Source: Evansella cellulosilytica DSM 2522 (lineage in GTDB: Bacteria; Bacillota; Bacilli; Bacillales; Salisediminibacteriaceae). Taken from it: a DNA stretch of 64,000 nt. This document shows, one piece after another, positions 17,760 to 26,361 of this stretch; within the stretch, counting starts at the first letter, position 1; every line of letters begins with the position of its first letter. A model generated the notes under the pieces. The model was not told the origin of the DNA. It saw only the letters and a program-made list of their open reading frames with translations, and did not search any database. The position numbers were made by a program, and so were the translations under genes. The stretch covers positions 2,294,001 to 2,358,000 of the forward strand of contig NC_014829.1 of the NCBI RefSeq assembly GCF_000177235.2. The letters are read 5' to 3'.

Positions 17760-17897
17760 GTGGAAGTATTAAGTTTGGTTGTGTTATTGAGTGTTGCTTT
17801 AATACTCACAATTAAATTTGTATTTAAATCTAAGAGCAATGGAACAAAAGTAACAATTAACATATCTGTCAATGATAATGAACAAATTAAAAAGTAA
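17760..17897 (+). CDS. Small single-pass membrane protein
   Basis: A 45-residue frame starting at GTG 17760 with GAGAGGAGGGAT upstream. Residues 3-23 form one membrane helix, followed by a short polar tail (TVTINISVNDNEQ-like). Its own strong ribosome binding site and a downstream nested hairpin support it as a gene. Function unknown. Confidence 0.55.
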   Translation: MEVLSLVVLLSVALILTIKFVFKSKSNGTKVTINISVNDNEQIKK

Positions 17898-17978
17898 CCC
17901 CACCCCCGCCAAGGTTAAGGTTACTTAATCAGATTTCAGAACCAACATTGTTGTTAGTCCTATTTCAAATATATTAAG

Positions 17979-18012
17979 ATGACATAGTGGGGATACCACC
18001 GTGTCATTTTTT
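17979..18012 (+). terminator. Terminator with nested stems
   Basis: ATGACA / TGTCAT outer arms and GTGG / CCAC inner arms followed by TTTTTT. Confidence 0.7.
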
Positions 18013-18184
18013 AACGACATTTATAATGTCATTATATACAAAAAATATGTTCCAGTAAACTTAAAATAGCGTGTTTTAAAATAACGGTTAAAAAACACAT
18101 ATTTGTCTTGTCCGAAAACATAGGCTATTACTAGCGTAAAGCATAGTATTAGCCTTTTCGCTTAGATTCCCTCAAGTAGTACCG

Positions 18185-18418
18185 TCAAAATTCCTCATTT
18201 TCGATAGTATCACTACTATCAATTACCTCATATAAATCATCAACTTTGACTCCTAGCAGTAATGCCAATTCAAATAATTTATCAATTCTAGGAAAAGCCT
18301 TTCCATTCTTCCATTTTCCAACCTGTTCTCGTGACACTCCTAGTTTGTCGGCCACAAATTTTATCTTTAATCCTCTTGTTTCTATACATTCTCCAATTTT
18401 GCTTTTAAGTTTAATCAT
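18185..18418 (-). CDS. XRE-family repressor (C1-like)
   Basis: A 77-residue single-domain regulator: KFVADKLGVSREQVGKWKNG is the helix-turn-helix, followed by RIDKLFELALLLGVKVDDLYEV. ATG 18418 is preferred because AGGTG lies six bases upstream; ATG 18424 and GTG 18427 are also in frame. It is divergent from the ribbon-helix-helix/FtsK-like operon and probably controls it or lysogeny. Confidence 0.87.
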   Translation of the reverse strand: MIKLKSKIGECIETRGLKIKFVADKLGVSREQVGKWKNGKAFPRIDKLFELALLLGVKVDDLYEVIDSSDTIENEEF

Positions 18419-18558
18419 TATCATCACCTAATAATATATTTCGCTGTAAAGTGGGACAACCCTTTAAAATTTATAATTATCAAAAATGAGAACTTTTAGT
18501 TATAGGTCAAGCAATAGCGATAATATCATTTACTAACATCAAGAAAGGGAGTGAGCAA

Positions 18559-18837
18559 ATGAGTAAAAACAAATGGGTACGTTCTATTAGTTTTAATAAG
18601 AAAAATGAAAAAGATATTGCTAGGTTAAAGTTAATTGGAAAAAAGTCATTCTCAAGGTTCATTAAGAAGTTACTAGACGATGAAATAATTAGGCGAGAAT
18701 CGGAAGTACCTAGCAATACTACTAAAAGCGATACACCACAGATGAAACAAAGGGTAATAACAAACAGTAGATCAAAGCCGATAAGACCAAAGCAGCAATC
18801 CAATAAACCATTTAATCCAATGTTAGGGAGAAAATAA
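18559..18837 (+). CDS. Basic DNA-binding-like protein upstream of the FtsK-like gene
   Basis: A 92-residue very basic protein. The N-terminal part (WVRSISFNKKNEKDIARLKL, then SFSRFIKKLLDDE) resembles a short ribbon-helix-helix fold, and the C-terminal half is polar and unstructured. It is three bases from the ATPase gene, so the two are probably co-transcribed. It could serve as a DNA-recruitment partner; that is inference. Confidence 0.6.
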   Translation: MSKNKWVRSISFNKKNEKDIARLKLIGKKSFSRFIKKLLDDEIIRRESEVPSNTTKSDTPQMKQRVITNSRSKPIRPKQQSNKPFNPMLGRK

Positions 18838-18839
18838 CC

Positions 18840-20039
18840 ATGCTAATTGAAGTCTTGTTAGGTGGTGCAGTGTGGGCTGGTGCTGAGGCAATGAAACGTG
18901 GTGTTACAGATAAGCAGAAGTTAGATCGCATTTTTCGAAAGTGTGGATTGTATGTAAAATACAACGGTAAAGAAGAGACACCAAAGTTTATTAGATCTAA
19001 TCAAAAAGAATCCTATACTGAGTATGTCTATCGAATTCCAGAGGGGTTAGGATTTAAAGATTTTGAGAAGAAAAGAGAAATTATAGAGGATAGTTTAAAT
19101 AGTAGTAACAATAACATTACGCTATCAGATGTAAAGAAGTTTGACATAAAAGGTGATTATAAAAAACAAATCAATGAAATTAAGAAAAGTAAAATACAAC
19201 AAAAAGAAATTGTTATGACTTATAACAAATTACTTACAGTAAAAGTTTTTAATCAACCTTTAACAGACTATCTTCCATATGAAAATACTTGCGGAGGTTG
19301 GAATGTACCAATAGGTGTTACACGAACTGAATTTATTAAACATGATTTTGAAAAAATAATGCATATGGTGGTAGCCGGTACAACTAGATATGGAAAGTCA
19401 ATTTTCTTAAAAAATGTTATTACAACATTATTACTTAATCAACCTAAAAACGTTTCATTTACATTAATTGATCTAAAAGGTGGATTAACATTTAATCGTT
19501 TTAGCCAATGTCCACAAATACAAAACAACACAAGTGAGCCAGAGGAATCATTAGAAGTGTTACAAATAATTAATTCACAAATGGATGAAGTAATGGAATA
19601 TTTGAAGCAAAACAATTATGAGAATGTTCAAGAGGCAAAGATTCCAAACAGACATTATATCATTATTGATGAAGGGGCAGAACTCGCACCAGGTATAGAA
19701 AAGGATAAGGATTTGAAAGCAATTAAAAATGATTGTGAGGTTATTCTGTCACGAATAGCAAGGATAGGAGGCGCTTTGGGGTATCGGTTGATATATGCAA
19801 CTCAGACACCCTATAGTGAAGTGTTAAACCATAACATTAAACAAAACTGTGATGCAAAACTATGCTTTAAATTACAAACAGATAAGGCTAGTGAGGTTGT
19901 ATTAGGGGAAGGAATTACAGACGCACACCATTTACCTTTTATTAAAGGTCGTGGAGTTTATCTAACTGATAGAAAGCATATTGTACAGACACCAATGATT
20001 GAAAATGATTACATCGAGGGAGTGGTGAAAGGTGTTTAA
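18840..20039 (+). CDS. FtsK/SpoIIIE-like DNA translocase ATPase
   Basis: A 399-residue single-motor ATPase. Walker A is GTTRYGKS (180-187), Walker B is HYIIIDE (272-278), and the VNLKGG-like strand appears as LIDLKGGLTF. There is no large N-terminal membrane region, only a short hydrophobic start. Gram-positive plasmid and phage FtsK-like proteins of this size act as coupling proteins. Related genes occur after the lysis cassette in some B. cereus-group siphophages (family knowledge). It overlaps the next gene by eight bases. Confidence 0.85.
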   Translation: MLIEVLLGGAVWAGAEAMKRGVTDKQKLDRIFRKCGLYVKYNGKEETPKFIRSNQKESYTEYVYRIPEGLGFKDFEKKREIIEDSLNSSNNNITLSDVKKFDIKGDYKKQINEIKKSKIQQKEIVMTYNKLLTVKVFNQPLTDYLPYENTCGGWNVPIGVTRTEFIKHDFEKIMHMVVAGTTRYGKSIFLKNVITTLLLNQPKNVSFTLIDLKGGLTFNRFSQCPQIQNNTSEPEESLEVLQIINSQMDEVMEYLKQNNYENVQEAKIPNRHYIIIDEGAELAPGIEKDKDLKAIKNDCEVILSRIARIGGALGYRLIYATQTPYSEVLNHNIKQNCDAKLCFKLQTDKASEVVLGEGITDAHHLPFIKGRGVYLTDRKHIVQTPMIENDYIEGVVKGV

Positions 20040-20544
20040 TCGAGTGCAAACTGTTGGTACAATCTCAGAGTTTATGGAAACAGGAACAGATAGAGAGTTA
20101 AAAAGAGAACTAAAAAAGTTCAATAAAAAGGCAGCTACACACGGCTTTAAAGCGACTCTCACAACGCTTGTAACAGGTGTAACTGCTATAAGTATAACTA
20201 ACAATCTATTCACTAACCATGCTTATGCGAGTGGCATGGATGCTATTCCTGTTGTATCTATTCCAGGTAGTGAGTACGTAAAAGGAGCAGCAAAAGAAAA
20301 AATTGTAGAGGCATTTATGCCGTTAGTTGATATGATACAAGCGTTGAGTTATCCAATAGCATTGGTAATGCTAACTGGTGGGGCGTTAATGTTTATGATA
20401 AATCAAAAGGATAAAGGTATTGGATTGATACAAAACGCTTCAATAGGCTATATTCTTGTGCAACTGATGCCATTGTTAATGAATTTGCTGGTGGGAATTG
20501 GTGAAACTGTTGCGTATGGAGTACCTGTTAGTTTGTTTATATAA
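20032..20544 (+). CDS. VirB2/TrbC-like small membrane protein
   Basis: A 170-residue protein starting at GTG 20032. A first hydrophobic segment ends in HAYASGMDAIP, which looks like a signal peptidase site about 65 residues in. Two further membrane helices follow (ALSYPIALVMLTGGALMFMI and GYILVQLMPLLMNLLVGIG). This matches the layout of VirB2/TrbC pilins. Translational overlap with the FtsK-like gene suggests a joint role. The pilin call is by architecture, not by a conserved motif. Confidence 0.6.
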   Translation: MFNRVQTVGTISEFMETGTDRELKRELKKFNKKAATHGFKATLTTLVTGVTAISITNNLFTNHAYASGMDAIPVVSIPGSEYVKGAAKEKIVEAFMPLVDMIQALSYPIALVMLTGGALMFMINQKDKGIGLIQNASIGYILVQLMPLLMNLLVGIGETVAYGVPVSLFI

Positions 20545-20555
20545 GTATTTATAAT

Positions 20556-20592
20556 TTGAGGATGGTGGAGAATAATCACCTTCCTTTTTCTT
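20556..20592 (+). terminator. Terminator after the FtsK/VirB2-like operon
   Basis: GGATGGTG / CACCTTCC arms followed by TTTTTCTTTT. Confidence 0.7.
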
Positions 20593-20694
20593 TTGTCCTA
20601 ATCAATATTTTCAAAAGTATTCAACCACCTATTCAAAATTAATGAAAATTTTCAGTTGTCACCAAACTGACGACAACTAAAAAAAGAGATCACT

Positions 20695-20925
20695 TTAATC
20701 GGTGGTCTCTTTTTCGTCTTCTTTAACTAACTCAATAACATCTTCAATGTTGCAATTTAGGTATTCACATATATTGATAATTACAGATAATGCAACATTC
20801 TCTCCTTTTGACATTTTTGCAAGAGTAGATGGAGATATTTTTAAGTCCCTTTTTAAATCTGATCTAGTCTTATCCTTCCTAATTAATGTAATTTCTAATG
20901 GCTTATAACTAGCACGTAGAGGCAT
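20695..20925 (-). CDS. XRE-family HTH regulator
   Basis: A 76-residue Cro/C1-type regulator: KTRSDLKRDLKISPSTLAKM is the helix-turn-helix, followed by ICEYLNCNIEDVIELV. ATG 20925 is chosen with GGGTG six bases upstream; a GTG at 20934 is in frame. It is divergent from the 21133-21922 operon, whose promoter region carries an inverted repeat that it may bind. Confidence 0.85.
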   Translation of the reverse strand: MPLRASYKPLEITLIRKDKTRSDLKRDLKISPSTLAKMSKGENVALSVIINICEYLNCNIEDVIELVKEDEKETTD

Positions 20926-21026
20926 ACAATACACCCTTTCTTTTGTCTTATAAATAAATTATATAACACTCTAATGTAAAAATACCACTTTTTGTATTAA
21001 AAATTTGATAAGTTATACTTTTTATT

Positions 21027-21066
21027 CGATAAAGTGTTGACTTATCGTTTTGTTATGATGTATATT
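21027..21066 (+). promoter_or_regulatory. Promoter with overlapping inverted-repeat operator
   Basis: A -35 TTGACT (21037-21042) and -10 TATATT (21061-21066) with an 18-base spacer lie ahead of the 21133 gene. CGATAA (21027-21032) and TTATCG (21042-21047) form an inverted repeat across the -35. This fits control by the divergent XRE protein. Confidence 0.65.
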
Positions 21067-21132
21067 AAGTACAAGAAATCGAACTTAAAGTATGTGAAAT
21101 ACAATTATTAAATAACTGAGGAGGAAATTAAA

Positions 21133-21417
21133 ATGGAAAAAGCAACTAACCTAACTGTCGTAAAAGAGGAAAGCAAAAACTTAGAGGGGTACATTGACAT
21201 TAAATTAACTGTCTCAGAAGAGTCAAAAAGCTTGATTGAATTAATACAAAAGGTAGAAAGTCTAAACAATACGCTACCTGGTGATGAAGTGAAATTATTG
21301 GTTGAGGCAAACGGGAAATTAAAACCTATAGAAATACATGATATTTCAGCAAATCTTGGAACAGTATTTAATACTGATACTGAGGAAGTTGTTTGTAAAG
21401 ATGGTGAGCGATTATGA
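21133..21417 (+). CDS. Hypothetical phage protein, first gene of a three-gene operon
   Basis: A 94-residue acidic protein after a clear GAGGAGG site. Hydrophilic with no membrane segment. It overlaps the next gene (ATGA). Function not recognised. Confidence 0.65.
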   Translation: MEKATNLTVVKEESKNLEGYIDIKLTVSEESKSLIELIQKVESLNNTLPGDEVKLLVEANGKLKPIEIHDISANLGTVFNTDTEEVVCKDGERL

Positions 21418-21674
21418 GAAAGGCTGTTCCTTCCAAAGTTGTTGAATTAGAGCACGGTGTAATTATTGAAACTTTTAAATGGGAACATGATCAAAAGTTA
21501 TTCAATTTTGTTTATAGCGTACCAGAGCAAATTGCAATTGAAGATGGTTTTGCCTTTGAAGCAGGAGCTTTGTTTGGCGGTAATCTTGATTTAATTGATT
21601 CTATCCATGCAGTAAGAGTTAAAGATGGATACCTCACAATTGAGGGATTAAAGGATAGGGAGGCTTCACGATGA
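21414..21674 (+). CDS. Hypothetical phage protein, second gene of the operon
   Basis: An 86-residue protein, mixed alpha/beta, starting in overlap with the previous stop and overlapping the next start. No motif recognised. The tight overlaps imply translational coupling of all three genes. Confidence 0.6.
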   Translation: MRKAVPSKVVELEHGVIIETFKWEHDQKLFNFVYSVPEQIAIEDGFAFEAGALFGGNLDLIDSIHAVRVKDGYLTIEGLKDREASR

Positions 21675-21922
21675 TCAAAAGAGGCAATTACTATATGTTT
21701 GAAGAGCCAAATAAAACTAGAAAAGATATGGCTGAGGTATTAGTGAAAGGGTTAGGTAGATCATTGACTGATTTAGAAGCTAGGATAATTTACTGGTTAG
21801 GTGATTGTTGTCCAGATACAAGAGGAGTGTTATTGGATTTGTTTAAGGAGTACAACAAGGAAATTGAAACATTGAATGGAGAACTTAGTGATCTAGAAAA
21901 AAAGGTTAGACGGGGAGTTTAA
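21671..21922 (+). CDS. Hypothetical phage protein, third gene of the operon
   Basis: An 83-residue protein ending in a coiled-coil-like segment (YNKEIETLNGELSDLEKKV). It contains WLGDCCPDTRG with a vicinal cysteine pair. Function unknown. A perfect hairpin (GGGGAGTT/AACTCCCC, 21911-21927) overlaps its stop between this gene and the convergent integrase. Confidence 0.6.
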   Translation: MIKRGNYYMFEEPNKTRKDMAEVLVKGLGRSLTDLEARIIYWLGDCCPDTRGVLLDLFKEYNKEIETLNGELSDLEKKVRRGV

Positions 21923-21935
21923 CTCCCCTTAAACC

Positions 21936-22910
21936 CTATTCAAATAAACTCTTGATTGCAGAAAACTGATTATGGCGTTTCTTAACATCTGTATTTGCCA
22001 TTTGTACGTAATGGTTAGTCATATGGAGTGTTGTATGTCCTAGAATTGATTTTAGTGAAAATGGATCACCGCCATTCATAATGTATAATATAGCACCTGA
22101 ATGTCTCCATATGTGAGGACTAACTTGCTTATTAATACCTGCTGCTTTTCCATAGTCCATTAGAGATTTTCTAACAGTGTTAGCTGATAGAACTTGTCCA
22201 TCATAAGTAAGGAATAATATCTCTTGTTCAAAATCACTTGTTTCATTAATGTATTCTTGAAGGAGTTTTGATGTTCTTGTTGATATTGGTACAAATCTAT
22301 CAACCTTTGTTTTGGTTCCATCTGCTTCAAGTTTTATTACTCCATTTCTTAAATCAACATTTTCACGCTTAATAGCTAAAAGCTCGCTAATTCGAGCCAT
22401 ACTATCAAGCATAGTAAAGAATAAAACTTTATCACGGAAACCAGCATAATAATCATCGTTAATTTGACTTAGTAATAGTTTGATTTCTCGTGGAGACAAT
22501 GCATCTACTTCTTTTTGTGGAGCTTTAACAGGTTTAAATTTCTCATGTATTGGCTGGTCTATCCAACCTTCTTCATAACTATATCGTAAAAATGCACGAA
22601 TAGTTCGAAGTCTAATGTTAACTGTTGATGCTTTTAGACCTAAATCATTTAACATGTAATTTCGATATTCAAGAAAGATTTCAGTAGTCATTTCATCTGC
22701 CATAAGATCACGTTCAAGAAAGTCCAGTAAGTATTTAAAGTGTACATCATAATCAAATAGTGTTTGCTTAGATAAACCTTCACTTTTCTTAAATAATAGA
22801 AAACGCTCATACATTTCAGTTAGTGACAGGTTGATCTTATTTTGTTTTTTTACTCTTGTAGAATCAGTAAACCTTTTACCTTTTTTCATTTTTGTTCTTT
22901 CTCTTAACAT
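21936..22910 (-). CDS. int: Prophage integrase (tyrosine recombinase)
   Basis: A 324-residue tyrosine recombinase. Catalytic residues are R173 (MARISEL), K200 (DGTKTK), H266-x-x-R269 (HIWRH), H292 (GHTT) and Y301. A Phage_int_SAM-like core-binding domain covers about residues 30-115. A strong AGGAGG precedes the ATG. It ends the prophage 175 bases from the 3' end of tRNA-Sec, so selC is the likely attB. Confidence 0.93.
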   Translation of the reverse strand: MLRERTKMKKGKRFTDSTRVKKQNKINLSLTEMYERFLLFKKSEGLSKQTLFDYDVHFKYLLDFLERDLMADEMTTEIFLEYRNYMLNDLGLKASTVNIRLRTIRAFLRYSYEEGWIDQPIHEKFKPVKAPQKEVDALSPREIKLLLSQINDDYYAGFRDKVLFFTMLDSMARISELLAIKRENVDLRNGVIKLEADGTKTKVDRFVPISTRTSKLLQEYINETSDFEQEILFLTYDGQVLSANTVRKSLMDYGKAAGINKQVSPHIWRHSGAILYIMNGGDPFSLKSILGHTTLHMTNHYVQMANTDVKKRHNQFSAIKSLFE

Positions 22911-23085
22911 AATAAAAACCTCCTATAAAATGGTTATAGAAGGTAGCTAAACATTATTTACACCCAAAGGACTAGTCGCCAGTATTAAAAAGGTCTAGTA
23001 AAAAAGTTTATTTTAAACCTTTGGGGATAAATTAATTTTATAGATATGAGCAATCACCGACAAACGCCGTCATATCAACGTTGTT

Positions 23086-23112
23086 TGGCGGGACCGTGTG
23101 GGAATCGAACCC
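23086..23112. other. Probable attachment (attR) region in the 3' end of tRNA-Sec
   Basis: The tRNA 3' end (T arm, acceptor strand and CCA) faces the integrase gene, the usual arrangement for integrases that use tRNA genes. The core length is unknown because the other att copy is outside the window. The preceding 22,911-23,085 stretch has no gene but contains CCCAAAGG and CCTTTGGGG, which could be arm-type sites. Confidence 0.55.
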
Positions 23113-23182
23113 ACCGAGCTTGGCACGCAAGCCCCTGAAGGTTTTGAAGACCTCGGCAAACACCAGTTACACAACCGGCCCC
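23086..23182 (-). tRNA. selC: tRNA-Sec (anticodon TCA)
   Basis: A 97-nt tRNA read on the minus strand. The acceptor arm GGGGCCG pairs with CGGTCCC, followed by G and an encoded CCA. The anticodon loop CTTCAAA carries TCA within a GAGGT/ACCTT stem, a long variable arm follows, and the T arm is GTGGG-TTCGATT-CCCAC. The eighth acceptor pair appears as a G/A mismatch. The length and long variable arm are typical of selenocysteine tRNA, and selB, selD and selA are nearby. Confidence 0.93.
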
Positions 23183-23204
23183 ATGTGATAATGACACGTT
23201 TTAC

Positions 23205-23233
23205 ATTATATAATTTGATATAAAGAAAATCAA
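23205..23233 (-). promoter_or_regulatory. Sigma-A promoter of selC
   Basis: On the minus strand TTGATT (23233-23228) and TATAAT (23210-23205) are separated by 17 bases. A start near 23198 would lie about 16 bases before the mature tRNA 5' end. Being upstream of the tRNA, the promoter is not affected by prophage insertion at the 3' end. Confidence 0.75.
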
Positions 23234-23372
23234 TCAAATGATTTGATACTTCAATTATATGTCCTATCCCACCTTCATTAGTGTTTCCTAATGTTTTCTT
23301 GTTTTCACAATGAATATAAAATGATAGAATTTAATATTAATAGAATAAATGAATTTAGTTAGGGAGTATAGG

Positions 23373-24143
23373 ATGGATGTTATCGTTTTTGATTTAGAAA
23401 CGACAAGGAATATGAATCGTAGTTCAATGCAATATATTATAGAGATTGGTGCGGTTAAACTTGTGAATAGAGGTGGAAAACTCTCCTATCATTCTCGTTT
23501 TCAAGCTTACGTGCTACCACCAAATAAATACGTGAGTAAAGCAGATAGAGAGTTTATTCATGCCTCCAAAATGGATTTTAAACATGCAAAGAAATTAAGA
23601 GATACGATGCGTCAATTCATTCATTGGATTGGAAATAAACCTTATTATTTATGTGCTTGGAGTACTTCTGATTTGCATATTTTAGTGAGAAACTATGTGT
23701 ATGGACAAAAATATAATCTTAGTTGGATTGAAAACTATAATGATCTACAACAAAAGTTTGGTGAAATGATAAATATTAATAGACAAATATCTTTGACCGA
23801 TAGTTTAAAGATGTCTGGGATAAAACTCGAAGGCAATCAACATAGTGCGATTGATGATGCAATGAATACGGCAAAAATTTTATTGACATATCAATCACAT
23901 ATCCCACTAGACATGAATAGTCAGTCAAGTCTCTTTTCTCAGTTTGTTGTTTTCCTTTATAGTAAATGCTCAAGCTGTAATGAAGTGAAATATTATACAG
24001 AGTTTCCTATAAAAAAGAGAGGTAAGTCCAATCGGGGAAAATGTAATGAATGTCTCGTGAAAAAAAGACGATATAAGAAACTAATGAAACTTGTAAAAAC
24101 ATTAAGACACGTCATGTATAGTAAAAGATGCAATGAACATTAA
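23373..24143 (+). CDS. DEDDh 3'-5' exonuclease domain protein with C-terminal zinc ribbon
   Basis: A 256-residue protein. ExoI is FDLETT (D7, E9), ExoII lies around AWSTSDLHIL and ExoIII is HSAIDDAMNTA, the KapD/DnaQ-like exonuclease pattern. After residue ~190 there is an unusual basic tail with CSSC and CNEC pairs that looks like a zinc ribbon. ATG 23373 follows AGGGAG; a more upstream ATG at 23349 lacks a site. It is divergent from selC and is the first host gene after the prophage. Confidence 0.82.
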   Translation: MDVIVFDLETTRNMNRSSMQYIIEIGAVKLVNRGGKLSYHSRFQAYVLPPNKYVSKADREFIHASKMDFKHAKKLRDTMRQFIHWIGNKPYYLCAWSTSDLHILVRNYVYGQKYNLSWIENYNDLQQKFGEMININRQISLTDSLKMSGIKLEGNQHSAIDDAMNTAKILLTYQSHIPLDMNSQSSLFSQFVVFLYSKCSSCNEVKYYTEFPIKKRGKSNRGKCNECLVKKRRYKKLMKLVKTLRHVMYSKRCNEH

Positions 24144-24145
24144 GT

Positions 24146-24175
24146 CTAGTTTGCAAATAAAAACTAGGCTTTTTA
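24146..24175 (+). terminator. Terminator after the exonuclease gene
   Basis: CTAGTTT and AAACTAG arms followed by GCTTTTT. Confidence 0.75.
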
Positions 24176-24334
24176 TATTTCACGTACAACTAGAATAGCT
24201 TCGTAATAAACAAATAAGTATTCTTTAAAATTCCCCCTACACTAACCTTCGTAATCAAACATACTATCCGTGCTGAACTCTATGTTAAAATGAGTTTGGA
24301 CAATGGAGAGAGTGAAACGAAGTGAGGGATCATA

Positions 24335-26224
24335 ATGACAAAGCAATATTATACGATTGGAATGGCCGGTCATGTCGACCACGGAAAAACATCATTAACA
24401 AAAGCGCTAACAAATATAGAGACAGACAGGCTAAAAGAAGAAAAAGAAAGAGCGATTTCAATAGAACTAGGCTATGCACCTTTAAAAATAGATGAAAACA
24501 CGCAAGTTTCTATTATCGATGTCCCAGGCCACGAAAGGTTTATTAGGCAAATGATTGCCGGTGTTGCTGGAATTGACCTTGTCATACTTGTAGTTGCAGC
24601 AGATGAAGGGGTAATGCCTCAAACAGTTGAGCACCTACAGATACTCCAATTACTTGGTATACATAGAGGATTAATCGTTGTTACAAAAATGGATCTAGTA
24701 GAAGAGGACATGAAGGAGCTTATTGAAGCAGACATATTTGAAAAAATAACAGACACTTTTTTTGAAGGAACAGAATTGTTATTTGTAGATAGTGTTTCAA
24801 AAAAAGGAATTCCCGAGCTAATACGAAAAATGGAAGAATATTTAAAAGATGTACCTGTTCGAAATGCAAGCGGTCCGTTTCGTTTACCAATAGATCAAGT
24901 TTTTACCGTACATGGACAAGGGACAGTAGTACGTGGGACAGTTTACGAAGGGGAAGTGAAGGAAGGAGAGGTGTTAGAGCTTTTACCTCAACAGAAGAAA
25001 GTTCGCGCACGACAGTTACAAGTGCACAATGAAACACAGTCTCTAGGGCGAGCGGGTCAAAGACTAGCGATTAATGTAGGCGGAATAGCAAAAAATGAAG
25101 TGAAACGTGGGGATGTTCTAGTATCTACTCAATATTATACTTCTACTAAAACAATTGATGTTTGTTTAGATACATTTGAATCATTAAAGTTTTCGTTAAA
25201 ACAGCGGAATGCTATTAAGCTTCATCTTGGAACTGCAGAGGTATATGGGAAAATTGTATTCTTTGATCGTAATGAGCTTACAGCTGGTCGACACGTGTTG
25301 TGCCAACTCCGATTAGATCAACCTGTTGTTACGAGAAGGGGAGACCGCTTTATTTTGAGAAGACCTACTCCCGTCGAGACGGTAGGAGGCGGCTTTGTTA
25401 TTGATCCAAACGGGGAAAAATATAAGTTTGGTGAAAGAACAATTGCGTTGCTTTCTAGAAAAAAAGAAGGTACTCCTGAAGAACGTATTATAGACGTGTT
25501 AAAAGTGAATAAAAGTATGACATTACAGGAGCTTGAAAAAGAAGCGAGTGTACCTGCCACAGAATTGCAGGAAATCGTCACGAAACACCCTCATTCTCCA
25601 TTTAGAAAGCTTCAAAATCAATACATGCTAAAGGATGTCTATGATGAGTGTATTCATATGCTTACTATCGAGCTAAATGATTACCATAATAAATTTCCCC
25701 TTCGTGAAGGGAAAAACAAAGCAGAATTAATGCAACAATTTAACGTTTACGGATCAAGTGTAATCGAGGCAGTAATTGAAGAAGGGATCGTTACGAATGT
25801 TTTCAAGAAAAATAAACAATTTATTGCTACTTATGACTTTTCTCCATCATTCCCGAAGCAATGGGAAAGAAGAATGAACCAAGTTATTTTAGCGATGGAA
25901 AAAGAAGGTCTACAAGTTAGTCCATTTACTGATCTTGTAAATAACGCAGGAATTCCACTTGAGTTACAAGAGGAGTTACGCCATTTTCTCTTACGAACTT
26001 CCAAAGTTATTGAACTAGATGAAAAGCATATTTTATCTAAAACAGCATTCGAGGCTGCTGTGCAAAAAGTGAAAGAGAATATAGCTGATAAATTTGATTT
26101 ACAAACAGCAAAATCAGTTTTAAATATATCAAGAAAATATTTGGTTCCACTACTCGAAGCTTTTGACGAACAAAAAGTAACAAAAAGAGAAGGGAACGAG
26201 CGAGTGTTTTTGGATAATAAATAG
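24335..26224 (+). CDS. selB: Selenocysteine-specific elongation factor SelB
   Basis: A 629-residue GTPase that delivers Sec-tRNA to UGA codons marked by a SECIS hairpin. G1 is GHVDHGKT (12-19), G3 is DVPGHERF and G4 is TKMD. EF-Tu-like beta-barrel domains follow, and the last ~200 residues are winged helices that bind the SECIS ([13 protein letters not shown] region). GTGAGGG precedes the ATG. It lies 1.2 kb from selC and near selD and selA. Confidence 0.97.
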   Translation: MTKQYYTIGMAGHVDHGKTSLTKALTNIETDRLKEEKERAISIELGYAPLKIDENTQVSIIDVPGHERFIRQMIAGVAGIDLVILVVAADEGVMPQTVEHLQILQLLGIHRGLIVVTKMDLVEEDMKELIEADIFEKITDTFFEGTELLFVDSVSKKGIPELIRKMEEYLKDVPVRNASGPFRLPIDQVFTVHGQGTVVRGTVYEGEVKEGEVLELLPQQKKVRARQLQVHNETQSLGRAGQRLAINVGGIAKNEVKRGDVLVSTQYYTSTKTIDVCLDTFESLKFSLKQRNAIKLHLGTAEVYGKIVFFDRNELTAGRHVLCQLRLDQPVVTRRGDRFILRRPTPVETVGGGFVIDPNGEKYKFGERTIALLSRKKEGTPEERIIDVLKVNKSMTLQELEKEASVPATELQEIVTKHPHSPFRKLQNQYMLKDVYDECIHMLTIELNDYHNKFPLREGKNKAELMQQFNVYGSSVIEAVIEEGIVTNVFKKNKQFIATYDFSPSFPKQWERRMNQVILAMEKEGLQVSPFTDLVNNAGIPLELQEELRHFLLRTSKVIELDEKHILSKTAFEAAVQKVKENIADKFDLQTAKSVLNISRKYLVPLLEAFDEQKVTKREGNERVFLDNK

Positions 26225-26361
26225 TACTGTATGCATTTTAGTTGCCGAACATAATATATTATATTAATATAGGTATAAATCCCTAGATCAATTAGACTAA
26301 TGATATTTGTTCAGGGCTCTCTATTTTTTAAATGCCTCGGAAAGGAAAGAGGTCAAATGAA

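Larger units (their letters stand above)
1..23112. mobile_element. Siphovirus prophage (right part) integrated at selC
   Basis: Continuous phage gene order from portal through capsid, tail, lysis and lysogeny genes to a tyrosine integrase that lies next to the 3' end of tRNA-Sec. The integrase-proximal border must fall within or just beyond the tRNA 3' end; the exact attR core cannot be fixed because the left end, with the matching attL copy, is outside the window. The terminase and replication genes are not visible and presumably lie to the left. Confidence 0.93.
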
